DNA of 17,437 nt from an uncultured Clostridia bacterium (lineage in GTDB: Bacteria; Bacillota; Clostridia; Lachnospirales; Anaerotignaceae): the NCBI GenBank assembly GCA_958420075.1, contig CATZIM010000010.1, positions 1-17,437 on the forward strand, written 5' to 3'. Position numbers and translations under genes: made by a program. Below the pieces are notes generated by a model. It was not told the origin of the DNA. It searched no databases and saw only the letters and a program-made list of their open reading frames with translations. Each line of letters begins with the position of its first letter. Position 1 is the stretch's first letter. This document shows, one piece after another, positions 1 through 7,119 of the stretch.

Positions 1-468
1 ATGACCGTATTCCACGTGATTCCTTACCTGGCAGTCCTTGGCATTTCTCTGGTGTGGTTCGTATTTTTTGAACGGGATGTGCTGCGGAAAGTGGACTACA
101 GCCTGCTTATCACGTTTATCTTCTTTTTCGTGTTCATCGGGAACATGGGGCGCATTCCAGCCATGCGGGACGCCATCGCTTCCATACTGGCAGGACGGGA
201 AATGATCGTTTCTTTCCTCTGCTCCCAGATTATCAGCAACGTGCCTGCGGCGGTGCTCCTTTCCGGTTTCACAGACCAGTGGGAAGCCCTGCTTTTCGGC
301 GTAAACATCGGCGGTCTTGGCACCCTCATTGCCTCCATGGCAAGTCTGATTTCCTACAAATTCTTTGTGCAGGCAAACGAAAAAGCCAAAGGCAAATATC
401 TGAAACATTTTACCATTATGAATATTCTGTTCGCCATTCCCTTGCTGGTGGTGGCGTTCTTCCTGTAA
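1..468 (+). CDS. SLC13/ArsB-NhaD-type permease, C-terminal part (cut by window edge)
   Basis: This is the C-terminal 155 residues of a membrane transporter of the ion-transporter superfamily (SLC13/ArsB/NhaD-like, CitMHS-type fold). Hydrophobic segments lie near residues 5-23, 33-47, 68-90, 97-117 and 138-155. Residues 78-113 carry the recognisable re-entrant signature: an SNVPAAVLLSGF segment followed by a GVNIGGLGTLIASMASLISY segment. Family members are usually about 360-430 residues, so the gene almost certainly continues to the left, and the ATG at base 1 should not be taken as its start. The substrate (anion, dicarboxylate or other) cannot be told from this part. A strong terminator follows within 10 bp of the stop, so this is the last gene of its unit. 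The family call is fairly sure; the substrate is unknown. Confidence 0.8.
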   Translation: MTVFHVIPYLAVLGISLVWFVFFERDVLRKVDYSLLITFIFFFVFIGNMGRIPAMRDAIASILAGREMIVSFLCSQIISNVPAAVLLSGFTDQWEALLFGVNIGGLGTLIASMASLISYKFFVQANEKAKGKYLKHFTIMNILFAIPLLVVAFFL

Positions 469-473
469 CATCT

Positions 474-503
474 TCCCCTTTTCTTCGGAAAAGGGGATTT
501 TTT
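474..503 (+). terminator. Rho-independent terminator after the permease
   Basis: A 9-bp stem (474-482 with 489-497) encloses a 6-base CTTCGG loop and is followed by six T. It starts 6 bp after the permease stop codon and separates the permease from the padR promoter. Confidence 0.9.
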
Positions 504-530
504 CATTTTTCTTACAAAAATCAAATGCCG

Positions 531-559
531 TTGACATTATCGATATTCGATGATACTAT
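531..559 (+). promoter_or_regulatory. padR operon promoter
   Basis: TTGACA (531-536) and TACTAT (554-559) are 17 bp apart, and a TGA just upstream of the -10 (551-553) gives an extended -10. It lies 44 bp upstream of the padR start and drives padR and the two DUF2812 genes. Confidence 0.8.
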
Positions 560-589
560 CAAATTAAGAATTATCGATAATCGAGTATA
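536..589 (+). promoter_or_regulatory. Duplicated dyad operator, probably the PadR binding sites
   Basis: Two 20-bp boxes lie 34 bp apart (536-555 and 570-589) and match at 17 of 20 positions. Each starts ATTATCGATA and contains a short dyad: ATCGA-TAT-TCGAT in the first, ATCGA-TAA-TCGAG in the second. The first fills the -35/-10 spacer; the second lies between the -10 and the ribosome binding site. PadR proteins commonly repress their own operons by binding such dyads, so autorepression is the natural inference. Confidence 0.7.
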
Positions 590-602
590 GGAGGTGGTGG
601 AC

Positions 603-917
603 ATGGCAAGAGAAAAATTCCAGACCCTGACGGAGCAGATGTTTTACATCCTTCTGTGTTTGCAGGAAGAATGTTACGGCATGGACATCATGGAAAAAGT
701 GGCTGCCATGACAGCGGGACGCGTCACCATCGGCCCCGGCACCCTTTACAATTTGCTGGAACAGTTCCAGAAAGCCGGCATCATTGCCGAAACCCGGGTG
801 GAGGGGCGAAAACGCTGCTACCAGATCACCCAAGCGGGGCTGGATATGCTGGAGAAGGAGTATCAACGTCTGTTACTGCTGACGGCGGATTACCACCGTT
901 ATAAAGGAGGGCTTTGA
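603..917 (+). CDS. PadR family transcriptional regulator
   Basis: This is a 104-residue winged-helix repressor of the short PadR class. Residues 6-75 form the PadR domain: an N-terminal helix, a YGMDIMEKV helix, and the hallmark GPGTLYNLLEQFQKAG recognition helix, followed by a basic wing (EGRKRCYQIT). The short C-terminal helix (about 80-100) would form the dimer. I chose ATG 603 over the in-frame GTG codons at 594 and 597 because AGGAGG (589-594) stands 8 bp before it and overlaps the GTGs. It is the first gene of an operon with two DUF2812 genes (1 bp to the next one), a common arrangement in Firmicutes in which PadR controls DUF2812 membrane proteins. Operator-like repeats in its promoter suggest autoregulation. 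The inducing signal is unknown. Confidence 0.92.
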   Translation: MAREKFQTLTEQMFYILLCLQEECYGMDIMEKVAAMTAGRVTIGPGTLYNLLEQFQKAGIIAETRVEGRKRCYQITQAGLDMLEKEYQRLLLLTADYHRYKGGL

Positions 918-918
918 C

Positions 919-2295
919 ATGAAACGCAAGCAAAGATTGGAAAACTTCGTTTTTTATGATACAGAAAGCGTCACCGCCCATTTGGAAGATATGGCGCAAA
1001 AAGGCTGGGCATTGGCGGATGTGACCAATCCCCTTTGGACATATGAGGAAATCCCACCGGAAAAACGCACCTACCGCACAGCCTTTTACCCTGCCAATCA
1101 GGTTTACGCCCGCAATGCCGCAGACAAACAGGAGGAATACATCGCTTACTGTGAACAGGCTGGCTGGCATTATGTGACCAGCTGGGCCAACATGCTGATT
1201 TTCTACACCACTGCAGAAAACCCAGTCCCTTTGGAAACAGATGAAGCCCTGCGGCTGGAAGCCACCCATAAAGCCATGAAACGTTCTTGGCTGGCATTCC
1301 ATGTGATTCTGGGTGTCCTGTTTCTGCTGAACATTATTTTCTATATTGCAGCTCTTGTGAAACAGCCCCTGACGGTCATTGCCGACGGCACCGCATTATT
1401 CCGCAACGCTCTTTTTGCCGTGGTGCTGGTCTATGCCTTTGTGGCAGTCTTTTCTTACCTGCAATGGCGGAAAAAATCCCTTTCCGCTGTGGAAAGCGGC
1501 GGAGACTGTCTGCCTGTAAGCCGGCATATGCGCCGTTTCCAGAAATTTTTCTTTCCCATTGAAGCATTCGCCGGTCTGTGGTTCTGTCTGGACAGATTTC
1601 TGCCCGACGGCACCATAACACCTGCTGTCATCATTGCTTTTGCGGCTGTGGTATTCCTGTTGTGGCTCCTGTTCCAGAAACTGCATCTGCCTGTGAAAGC
1701 CTGCGCCACTGCTCTCGTTTTTCTGGCGGCAATGGTGCCCATGTTCTACTCCATGGTTTCCTTGAGCCTGGAAGCGGAAAAAGCCAAAGCCAATCACACC
1801 AGCCCCTGGGGCGACCCTTATGTAGTGACACTGCCCAATGGCGAACGGGAAACCATCTTATTGCAAAAGGATGCAATCCCCCTGACCACGGCAGACCTGA
1901 CAAAAGTGCCGGAAGATGCCGTATATACCACTGCCAAGGAAGAGGAATCTTCCCCCTTGGCAACAAAACAGACCTGTTTGCAGGAAATTCCTGACGGCGC
2001 ACCCCAAGCACCCCAGATGACCTATGAAATCATGGATGTTTCTCTGGATGCCCTTACATCTCATTGTCTGGAAGCCTATATAGAGCGGGATACACGTCCC
2101 ACACCTGACCTGACTTATGAACCCATTGCCCTGTCCGACACCGACGGCGCATGGCAGTTATACACGAACAACGTTCCTCTGCCCCAATATATTTTTTACA
2201 AAGATAACCGCATTGTCCTGCTGCGCCCTGATTGGGGCATCACCCAAAAAGAACTGGAACAGGCTGCATCCATCCTGCTGCCCACATCTGCCTGA
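919..2295 (+). CDS. DUF2812 membrane protein, first of a tandem pair
   Basis: This is a 458-residue protein. Residues 5-100 form a cytoplasmic DUF2812-like domain: an FYDTES start, a HLEDMAQKGWAL helix and a YIAYCEQAGWHYV segment ending in IFYTT. About five membrane segments follow (124-146, 163-183, 211-228, 233-253, 261-281). The C-terminal 175 residues would then face outward; they contain an LTTADLTKVPEDAVY motif and two cysteines. The ATG follows the padR stop by 1 bp and has an AAAGGAGG site inside padR, so translation is probably coupled. DUF2812 proteins have no established biochemical role; the usual PadR linkage suggests an envelope or stress response. The neighbour at 2325-3707 is a clear paralogue along the whole length. 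Confidence 0.88.
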   Translation: MKRKQRLENFVFYDTESVTAHLEDMAQKGWALADVTNPLWTYEEIPPEKRTYRTAFYPANQVYARNAADKQEEYIAYCEQAGWHYVTSWANMLIFYTTAENPVPLETDEALRLEATHKAMKRSWLAFHVILGVLFLLNIIFYIAALVKQPLTVIADGTALFRNALFAVVLVYAFVAVFSYLQWRKKSLSAVESGGDCLPVSRHMRRFQKFFFPIEAFAGLWFCLDRFLPDGTITPAVIIAFAAVVFLLWLLFQKLHLPVKACATALVFLAAMVPMFYSMVSLSLEAEKAKANHTSPWGDPYVVTLPNGERETILLQKDAIPLTTADLTKVPEDAVYTTAKEEESSPLATKQTCLQEIPDGAPQAPQMTYEIMDVSLDALTSHCLEAYIERDTRPTPDLTYEPIALSDTDGAWQLYTNNVPLPQYIFYKDNRIVLLRPDWGITQKELEQAASILLPTSA

Positions 2296-2324
2296 AACCC
2301 ACCGCCCAAAAGGAGGTCTTTCAT

Positions 2325-3707
2325 ATGAAACAAACATACCGACTGGAAAGCTTCACCTTTTACGATACCGACAGCATTGCCGCCCATCTGTCCCAAATGG
2401 CAGAGGAGGGCTGGGCGCTGACGTCCGTGGGACGTTATCTCTGGAAATATACTGCCATAGAGCCGGAAAAGCGCACCTACGGCATCACCTTTTTCCCCGA
2501 TGTTTCCGCCTTTGACACAGAGCCTTCCGAGGCACAGGAGGACTTTATCGCCTATTGCGAAGAAGCCGGCTGGCATTATGTGACCCAGTGGCAGCAGATG
2601 CAGATTTTCTACACCACGGAAGAAAATCCCATCCCACTGGAAACAGACGAAGCTTTGCGGCTGGAAACCACCCACCGTGCCATGCGGAAAAACTATCTGC
2701 CCGGTATGGCAGCACTATTTGTGATTATTTTGATACAGCTTTTCCAGTGTATTTCCCGTCTGCAAAAAGATTTGCCCCGATACCTGACAGACTTTACCCA
2801 GTGGTTTCTTGCCCTGCTGTTTTTTGTCCTTGGCATTTACACATTGGGTGGGTGTCTGGCTTACTTGCGGTGGCGAAAAAAATCCCTTGCTGCTGTGGAA
2901 GCCGGCGGGTGCTGCCTGCCTGTGGGAAAAGGGCTTAGATTCATGAAAAAGCTTTACTTCTGGCTGGTGATATTCCTTTTTTGGGGCGTCTTTCTCAGCA
3001 TGAGCGCACAGGGCTTCGACAAAGTATTTATGTGGGTGCTCCTGATGTTTCTGGTATTTTCGGTATTGGTTTCGCTGGCGTCTTACCTCCTGCGGAAAAA
3101 GAAAGTATCCAGAACTGTCCATAGAGGCGTACTCATTGCCCTTGCCTGCATCCTGCCTATCATCACCATGACCGTTTCCTTCCAATATCTCATGAACCAA
3201 AAGGAATCTACGGAAGGCAAGGAAACCTACACCTCCACCCTTTCTGACGGCACCACTTACACCACCATTCTGGAAAAAGATACACTGCCTTTGACTACGG
3301 CAGACCTGACAGAAGTGCCGGAAGATGCCATCTATTCCATGTCCTGCGAGAAAGAATCCTCTTTTCTGGCAAAACGGATAGACTGCGACCAATCCACTCC
3401 GGGCGGTTCCCCAGAGGCGCCGGAATTTTCCTATGAGGTACTGGAAGTATCCTATGATTTTCTCATAGAACCCTGTATCCATGCCTATCAGCACCCCATC
3501 CTGCCCCAGTATGCCGATGCGGAAAGCTGGAGACCCATTTCCATTCCTGATACCGACAGAGCATGGCAGTTCCACGACGGCGAAGGCGCCCGCCCCTATT
3601 ATCTGGCGCAAAAAGACAATCGTCTGGTATATATCCACTTCTACTGGCAGGCACAGGAAAGTGAGCTGGAAAAAGCCATGGAAATCCTCTTTGCCCAAAC
3701 CTTATGA
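2325..3707 (+). CDS. DUF2812 membrane protein, second of a tandem pair
   Basis: This 460-residue protein is paralogous to the previous gene. It has the same FYDTDS start, a HLSQMAEEGWAL helix, YIAYCEEAGWHYV-like and ENPIPLETDEALRLE segments, a block of hydrophobic helices (about 125-280), and an outer C-terminal domain with LTTADLTEVPEDAIY. I chose ATG 2325 because AAAAGGAGG (2308-2316) stands 8 bp upstream; a longer open frame from 2232 overlaps the previous gene and has no matching similarity. The 29-bp gap after the first DUF2812 gene and the terminator after this one make it the last gene of the padR operon. N-terminal identity is high while the membrane part has drifted, which fits an old duplication with separated roles. 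Function unknown. Confidence 0.88.
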   Translation: MKQTYRLESFTFYDTDSIAAHLSQMAEEGWALTSVGRYLWKYTAIEPEKRTYGITFFPDVSAFDTEPSEAQEDFIAYCEEAGWHYVTQWQQMQIFYTTEENPIPLETDEALRLETTHRAMRKNYLPGMAALFVIILIQLFQCISRLQKDLPRYLTDFTQWFLALLFFVLGIYTLGGCLAYLRWRKKSLAAVEAGGCCLPVGKGLRFMKKLYFWLVIFLFWGVFLSMSAQGFDKVFMWVLLMFLVFSVLVSLASYLLRKKKVSRTVHRGVLIALACILPIITMTVSFQYLMNQKESTEGKETYTSTLSDGTTYTTILEKDTLPLTTADLTEVPEDAIYSMSCEKESSFLAKRIDCDQSTPGGSPEAPEFSYEVLEVSYDFLIEPCIHAYQHPILPQYADAESWRPISIPDTDRAWQFHDGEGARPYYLAQKDNRLVYIHFYWQAQESELEKAMEILFAQTL

Positions 3708-3717
3708 CAACAAACAG

Positions 3718-3755
3718 ATAGCCGAAATCCTTTCTGAGGATTCCGGCTATTTTTA
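3718..3755 (+). terminator. Terminator of the padR-DUF2812 operon
   Basis: ATAGCCG (3718-3724) pairs with CGGCTAT (3744-3750), and an inner AATCC/GGATT stem extends it. T-rich sequence follows. It lies between two convergent genes, so it may also help stop the minus-strand GNAT transcript. Confidence 0.8.
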
Positions 3756-3770
3756 TTTTCTGCATTTCTA

Positions 3771-4277
3771 TCATAACAATTTTTCAAACGCGATTTTTTC
3801 GCTGTTGTCGAAGCAGACAGTGCCGCAGTAGGTAAATCCCTGTTTTTCCAGCACACGCTGCATCATGCGGTTATCTCCGTCCGTATCCACTCGGATACTG
3901 TGGATATCCCGTTCTTTGCACAATTCTTCCGCAAAACGGAAAAAGGCAGGCGCTGCCCCTTTTCCTTTACAGCTGTTGTCGATTGCCATGCGGTGGACAA
4001 CGCCGTAAGGCAGGTCGCTGAGCCAGTTTCCTACCAGATCATTATAGCATGGTTCTCCGGCAAAGGAAATACAGGCATAACCCCGCACCTGTCCTTCCAC
4101 TTCCATAACATAGCCTTCTTTCCGCTGCAAATCTCCCGCAATGGCTGCTTCGTTGGGATACCCTGTCTGCCACTGGTCTACGCCGTTTTCCCGCAGAAAT
4201 ACTTTCGCCTGTTCGATGAGGGCTGTAGCTGTCTGCAAATCCTTTTCTGTTGCTTTCCGAAATGTAAATGGTGCCAT
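3771..4277 (-). CDS. GNAT family N-acetyltransferase
   Basis: This 168-residue protein has the GNAT acetyl-CoA fold. FRKATEKDL opens beta strand 1 (5-14). Strand 4 is VVHRMAID (93-100), followed by the pyrophosphate loop NSCKGKGAAPAF (101-112), where the usual first Arg/Gln is Ser. IRVDTDGDNRMMQRVLEKQGFTYCG (128-152) is the typical C-terminal half with the N...L..GF pattern. ATG 4277 begins the conserved fold and has a GGAAG-type site upstream; upstream in-frame codons overlap marR. It lies 52 bp downstream of marR in the same orientation, with a copy of the marR palindrome in the gap, so both are probably under MarR control. The substrate is not predictable; small-molecule or amino-acid N-acetylation is typical. 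Confidence 0.88.
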   Translation of the reverse strand: MAPFTFRKATEKDLQTATALIEQAKVFLRENGVDQWQTGYPNEAAIAGDLQRKEGYVMEVEGQVRGYACISFAGEPCYNDLVGNWLSDLPYGVVHRMAIDNSCKGKGAAPAFFRFAEELCKERDIHSIRVDTDGDNRMMQRVLEKQGFTYCGTVCFDNSEKIAFEKLL

Positions 4278-4298
4278 GTTTCTTCTTCCTTTCTTTTT

Positions 4299-4312
4299 CG
4301 TGTATATACACG
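4299..4312. promoter_or_regulatory. Perfect palindrome before the GNAT gene, probable second MarR operator
   Basis: CGTGTATATACACG is a perfect 14-bp palindrome 21 bp upstream of the GNAT start. The same core occurs beside the marR promoter (4779-4792). I see no clear sigma-70 promoter here, so this copy may act on a weak internal promoter or as a roadblock. Confidence 0.7.
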
Positions 4313-4329
4313 CTTTTGGCAAAAAGGCA

Positions 4330-4764
4330 TTACGCCTTCTGCAATTCCTGTATCTTGTAGAGGGCGCTGCGCAATGTCTGCATATTGTCTTCCCCCAGCA
4401 TCTCATTGAGGTTTTCCTGCAATTGTTCCCAGATCACATCGGCTTCCTGGATTTTCTGCTGACCTGCTTCCGTCACAGCATAGCGATGGTTGCGCTTGCC
4501 CGGTTCCGCCTTATCATAGACCCAGCCCTGTTCCACCAGTATTTTCAGATTCCGGGTAACGGTGCTCCGCTCCAGATTCACATAGTCTGCCAATTCTCCT
4601 GTGCTGGCTTCTTCCAGCCGGGACAAGTGCAGCAGCAGCGAAAACTGCTTGGTGGTCATACCTGTGGACTGCAAACCCTCGTCATAATAAGCCGTAATGG
4701 CGTTGGCAGCCCGGCACAATGTAATGCAGTAACATTTGCTTTTATTGATCTGCTGATATTTCAT
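4330..4764 (-). CDS. MarR family transcriptional regulator
   Basis: This is a 144-residue winged-helix repressor. Residues 38-52 (TKQFSLLLHLSRLEE) lead into the helix-turn-helix at about 54-77 (TGELADYVNLERSTVTRNLKIL), with the wing near 84-99 (DKAEPGKRNHRYAVTE). Long helices at both ends form the dimer. The N-terminal helix has three cysteines in a CYCITLC pattern (11, 13, 17), which resembles MarR proteins that sense oxidants or metals; this is inference. I chose ATG 4764 because the longer frame runs through the promoter and operator. A good promoter and a GTGTATATACAC palindrome directly follow each other upstream, so it probably represses itself. It heads a two-gene operon with the GNAT gene. 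Confidence 0.92.
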   Translation of the reverse strand: MKYQQINKSKCYCITLCRAANAITAYYDEGLQSTGMTTKQFSLLLHLSRLEEASTGELADYVNLERSTVTRNLKILVEQGWVYDKAEPGKRNHRYAVTEAGQQKIQEADVIWEQLQENLNEMLGEDNMQTLRSALYKIQELQKA

Positions 4765-4778
4765 GTTCTCCCTCTTTT

Positions 4779-4792
4779 CGTGTATATACACA
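4779..4792. promoter_or_regulatory. MarR operator at the marR promoter
   Basis: CGTGTATATACACA matches the palindrome before the GNAT gene at 13 of 14 positions; GTGTATATACAC (4780-4791) is fully symmetric. It directly abuts the -10 box on the minus strand, so a bound dimer would block polymerase. Confidence 0.75.
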
Positions 4793-4820
4793 TAATATAA
4801 GTCCCTTTTGTTTTTGTCAA
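4792..4820 (-). promoter_or_regulatory. marR promoter
   Basis: On the minus strand TTGACA (4820-4815) and TATTAT (4797-4792) are 17 bp apart. The start codon is 28 bp further on. Confidence 0.82.
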
Positions 4821-4838
4821 TAGATTTTCCCAAAAGCA

Positions 4839-4872
4839 AAACCGGCTTTCTGTTTCCAGAAAGCCGGTTTTT
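4839..4872. terminator. Bidirectional terminator after the NhaC-family gene
   Basis: A perfect 14-bp stem (4839-4852 with 4857-4870) with a TTTC loop has A-rich sequence on the left and T on the right. It serves the minus-strand transporter that ends at 4893 and insulates the marR promoter. Confidence 0.9.
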
Positions 4873-4892
4873 GACAAACATTCTATCAAAAA

Positions 4893-6527
4893 TTAAAGTT
4901 CTTTCGGTTTGTAAATTTTTCTTACGATGAAGATTACCAGAATCATGGATACGATTGCGATAGGCAGGTTGATGATCCAGTTCTGGATGATGGCTGTCAG
5001 CACATAGTTTACTGCAGAAACAGCCGCTACCATCATGGAATAAGGCAGCTGTGTGGAAACGTGGTTGATGTGGTCACACTGTGCACCTGTGGATGCCATG
5101 ATTGTGGTATCGGAAATAGGAGAGCAGTGGTCACCGGCAACCGCACCAGCCAGTGTCGCTGCTACAGTGATAACCATCAGTTCGCTGCTGGGGTCCAGGA
5201 TAGGAACTACGATAGGCAGCAGGATACCGAATGTACCCCAGGATGTACCTGTAGAGAATGCCAGGAATACGGCAATGACGAATACGATAACAGGCAGCAT
5301 GACATTCAGAACGCCTGTGCTGCTCTGCAGGATACCTGCAACGAATACGTCAGCACCCAGCAGACCTGTGATACCGGACAGTGTCCAAGCAAATGTCAGG
5401 ATCAGGATCGCAGGTACCATTGCACGGAAACCTTCCGGCAGACATTCCATAAATTCGTGGAATTTCAGCACACGACGAGGGATATACATGATGAATGTCA
5501 GAATCAGTGCTGCGATGGAGCCCAGAGCCAGAGCGATGGAAGCGTCACATCCTGCGAAAGCGTCTACAAAAGGTACGCCGTCGAAGAAACCACCGGTATA
5601 GATCATACCGATGACACAGCAGATGATCAGCATGATAACGGGCAGTACCAGGTCGATTACGCCGCCTTTGCCAGTTACCTGAACATCAGATGCATTTTCA
5701 AAAGGTCTTGCGTCTGTTGTGAACAGGTCGTTTTTCACCTGTGCGTTATGTTCATGCAGATACATGGGACCGAAGTCGAAGTTCAGCAGTGTCAGTGTGA
5801 TCATTGTAACGATTGTCAGCAGTGCGTAGAAGTTGTAAGGGATGGAACGGATGAACAGTTCCAGACCGTTGTAGCCTTCTACTACGCCGGATACTGCTGC
5901 TGCCCAGGAAGAAATGGGAGCGATGATGCAGACAGGCGCTGCTGTTGCGTCGATGATATAAGCCAGTTTCGCACGGGAAACATTGTGTGTATCTGTTACA
6001 GGACGCATAACGCTGCCGACTGTCAGACAGTTGAAGTAGTCGTCTACGAATACCAGAACGCCCAGCAGGAATGTGGACAGCAGTGCGCCTTTTCTTGTCT
6101 TGATAACAGAAGAAGCCCATTTGCCGTATGCGGCAGAACCGCCGGCTTTGTTCATCAGTGCAACCAGTACACCCAGTACAACCAGGAAGATCAGGATACC
6201 GGCATTGCCGCTGTCAGATACGTTTGCCAGCAGACCGCCTTCTGTCTGGTTTGTAACGATAACCAGAAAAGCTTCTTTGATATTAAAGTTGGTGTAGAAC
6301 AGTGCACCGGTCACAATACCTACAAACAAGGAGGAAAAAACTTCCTTTGTAATCAGTGCCAGAATGATTGCAACCAGTGGAGGTACCAGAGACCAGAAGG
6401 TTGCATACATGTTGCTTGTGATTTCTGCTGTTTCCCCTTCCGTACCGAATGCGGTGACGGTAAAGAGCAGCAGAACAGCTGAACAAACCATAAAGGTTCT
6501 CAGCCATGTGGATTTTCTTTGAAACAT
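4893..6527 (-). CDS. NhaC-family transporter, likely a lysine transporter (LysW-type)
   Basis: This 544-residue polytopic membrane protein belongs to the NhaC Na+/H+ antiporter family. The first 28 residues look like a signal peptide (basic start, hydrophobic core, TAFGTE end); about 12 further hydrophobic segments follow. Family signatures are VFVDDYFNCLTVGSVMRPVTD (starting at 159), DATAAPVCIIAPISSWAA (193-210) and, near the C-terminus, AGDHCSPISDTTIMASTGA. The name NhaC is only a family name here: a lysine riboswitch and terminator lie in the 5' leader, and NhaC-like proteins under L-box control were previously proposed to be lysine transporters (LysW). ATG 6527 follows a GAGG-type site. 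The gene is alone, with its own promoter and terminator. Repression by lysine fits uptake; export would need the opposite logic. Confidence 0.9.
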   Translation of the reverse strand: MFQRKSTWLRTFMVCSAVLLLFTVTAFGTEGETAEITSNMYATFWSLVPPLVAIILALITKEVFSSLFVGIVTGALFYTNFNIKEAFLVIVTNQTEGGLLANVSDSGNAGILIFLVVLGVLVALMNKAGGSAAYGKWASSVIKTRKGALLSTFLLGVLVFVDDYFNCLTVGSVMRPVTDTHNVSRAKLAYIIDATAAPVCIIAPISSWAAAVSGVVEGYNGLELFIRSIPYNFYALLTIVTMITLTLLNFDFGPMYLHEHNAQVKNDLFTTDARPFENASDVQVTGKGGVIDLVLPVIMLIICCVIGMIYTGGFFDGVPFVDAFAGCDASIALALGSIAALILTFIMYIPRRVLKFHEFMECLPEGFRAMVPAILILTFAWTLSGITGLLGADVFVAGILQSSTGVLNVMLPVIVFVIAVFLAFSTGTSWGTFGILLPIVVPILDPSSELMVITVAATLAGAVAGDHCSPISDTTIMASTGAQCDHINHVSTQLPYSMMVAAVSAVNYVLTAIIQNWIINLPIAIVSMILVIFIVRKIYKPKEL

Positions 6528-6630
6528 ACCCCTTTTACTCCTCTCAAAAACATTACATCATTTATGATTGCGCCCCTTGTGTGGTTCACACTGGTGTGTT
6601 CACAAAGGCAAAAACAGCTTGCGGAGGCAA

Positions 6631-6662
6631 TAAAAAAAGCCTGTGGCACACGCGCACAGGCT
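6631..6662 (-). terminator. Leader terminator controlled by the lysine riboswitch
   Basis: On the minus strand AGCCTGTG (6662-6655) pairs with CACAGGCT (6645-6638), followed by seven T in all. It lies 104 bp before the transporter start. Two copies of A7GC in the leader (6713-6705 and 6673-6665) are complementary to its GCT7 end and could form antiterminators when lysine is low. Confidence 0.85.
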
Positions 6663-6713
6663 CCGCTTTTTTTCGCAGGAACAGCACACCCCAAAAAGGG
6701 GCTTGCTTTTTTT

Positions 6714-6874
6714 GATAGCGCTCCACAAAAGTGACAGTCCGCCGCATATTCTGCTGCGTCCCAGCCCAGGAGCCATCGGACCTGCTCCCGAACTTCGGCG
6801 GATTCCCCTTTCATCCCTTTCTGCTGTCCCGCATTTCTTCCAAAGGGCTACTGATGGTTTCCGCACCTCTATCT
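6714..6874 (-). promoter_or_regulatory. Lysine riboswitch (L box)
   Basis: Read on the minus strand, this 161-nt stretch has the conserved L-box blocks in order: AGATAGAGGTGCGG, then an AGTA block, AAAGGGGAATCC, GCCGAAG, CTGGGCTGG, GGACTGTCAC and TGGAGCGCTATC. The first and last blocks pair as P1 (GATAG with CTATC). A terminator follows 52 bases downstream, then the NhaC-family gene. In this class, bound lysine stabilises P1 and lets the terminator form, switching the gene off. The match to the consensus is from memory of the family; a covariance search should score it strongly. Confidence 0.9.
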
Positions 6875-6918
6875 GTTTTATTTTCTGTCCGCCAGCTTAG
6901 CAGACATCATCTACATCA

Positions 6919-6947
6919 TTCATACCATATCCCACATACAAAGTCAA
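6919..6947 (-). promoter_or_regulatory. Promoter of the lysine-riboswitch transcript
   Basis: TTGACT (6947-6942) and TATGAA (6924-6919) are separated by 17 bp on the minus strand. Transcription would begin about 40 bases before the riboswitch. Confidence 0.72.
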
Positions 6948-7057
6948 GCCTTTCTCCTAAAAAAGGATGTTTTCTCCTGTTTTTTCCAATTTTTCTGTAC
7001 TTTTTGGGGTGGACATGTTTTTTTCCTACCATTTTGCTTTTCATTTTTGCCAAAAAC

Positions 7058-7066
7058 TGTTATGAT
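7058..7066 (+). promoter_or_regulatory. deoD promoter (extended -10)
   Basis: TGT followed by TATGAT gives an extended -10; the -35 is weak (TTTTCA at 7038-7043). The site is 54 bp upstream of the deoD start, which has an AGAAAGGA ribosome binding site. Confidence 0.6.
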
Positions 7067-7119
7067 AAATAGGCAGAAACCAAAACAATCTATAAGAAAA
7101 AGAAAGGACGGCGATACCT

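Noticed and set aside
2715..3698. 327-residue minus-strand frame opposite the second DUF2812 gene
   Set aside because: The plus-strand frame aligns with its paralogue throughout; the antisense frame has no recognisable features and no start signal.
5061..6482. 473-residue plus-strand open frame opposite the NhaC-family gene
   Set aside because: It is very rich in Cys, Gln and Asp, as expected from the complement of a hydrophobic membrane protein, and has no ribosome binding site. The minus-strand frame has full family signatures.
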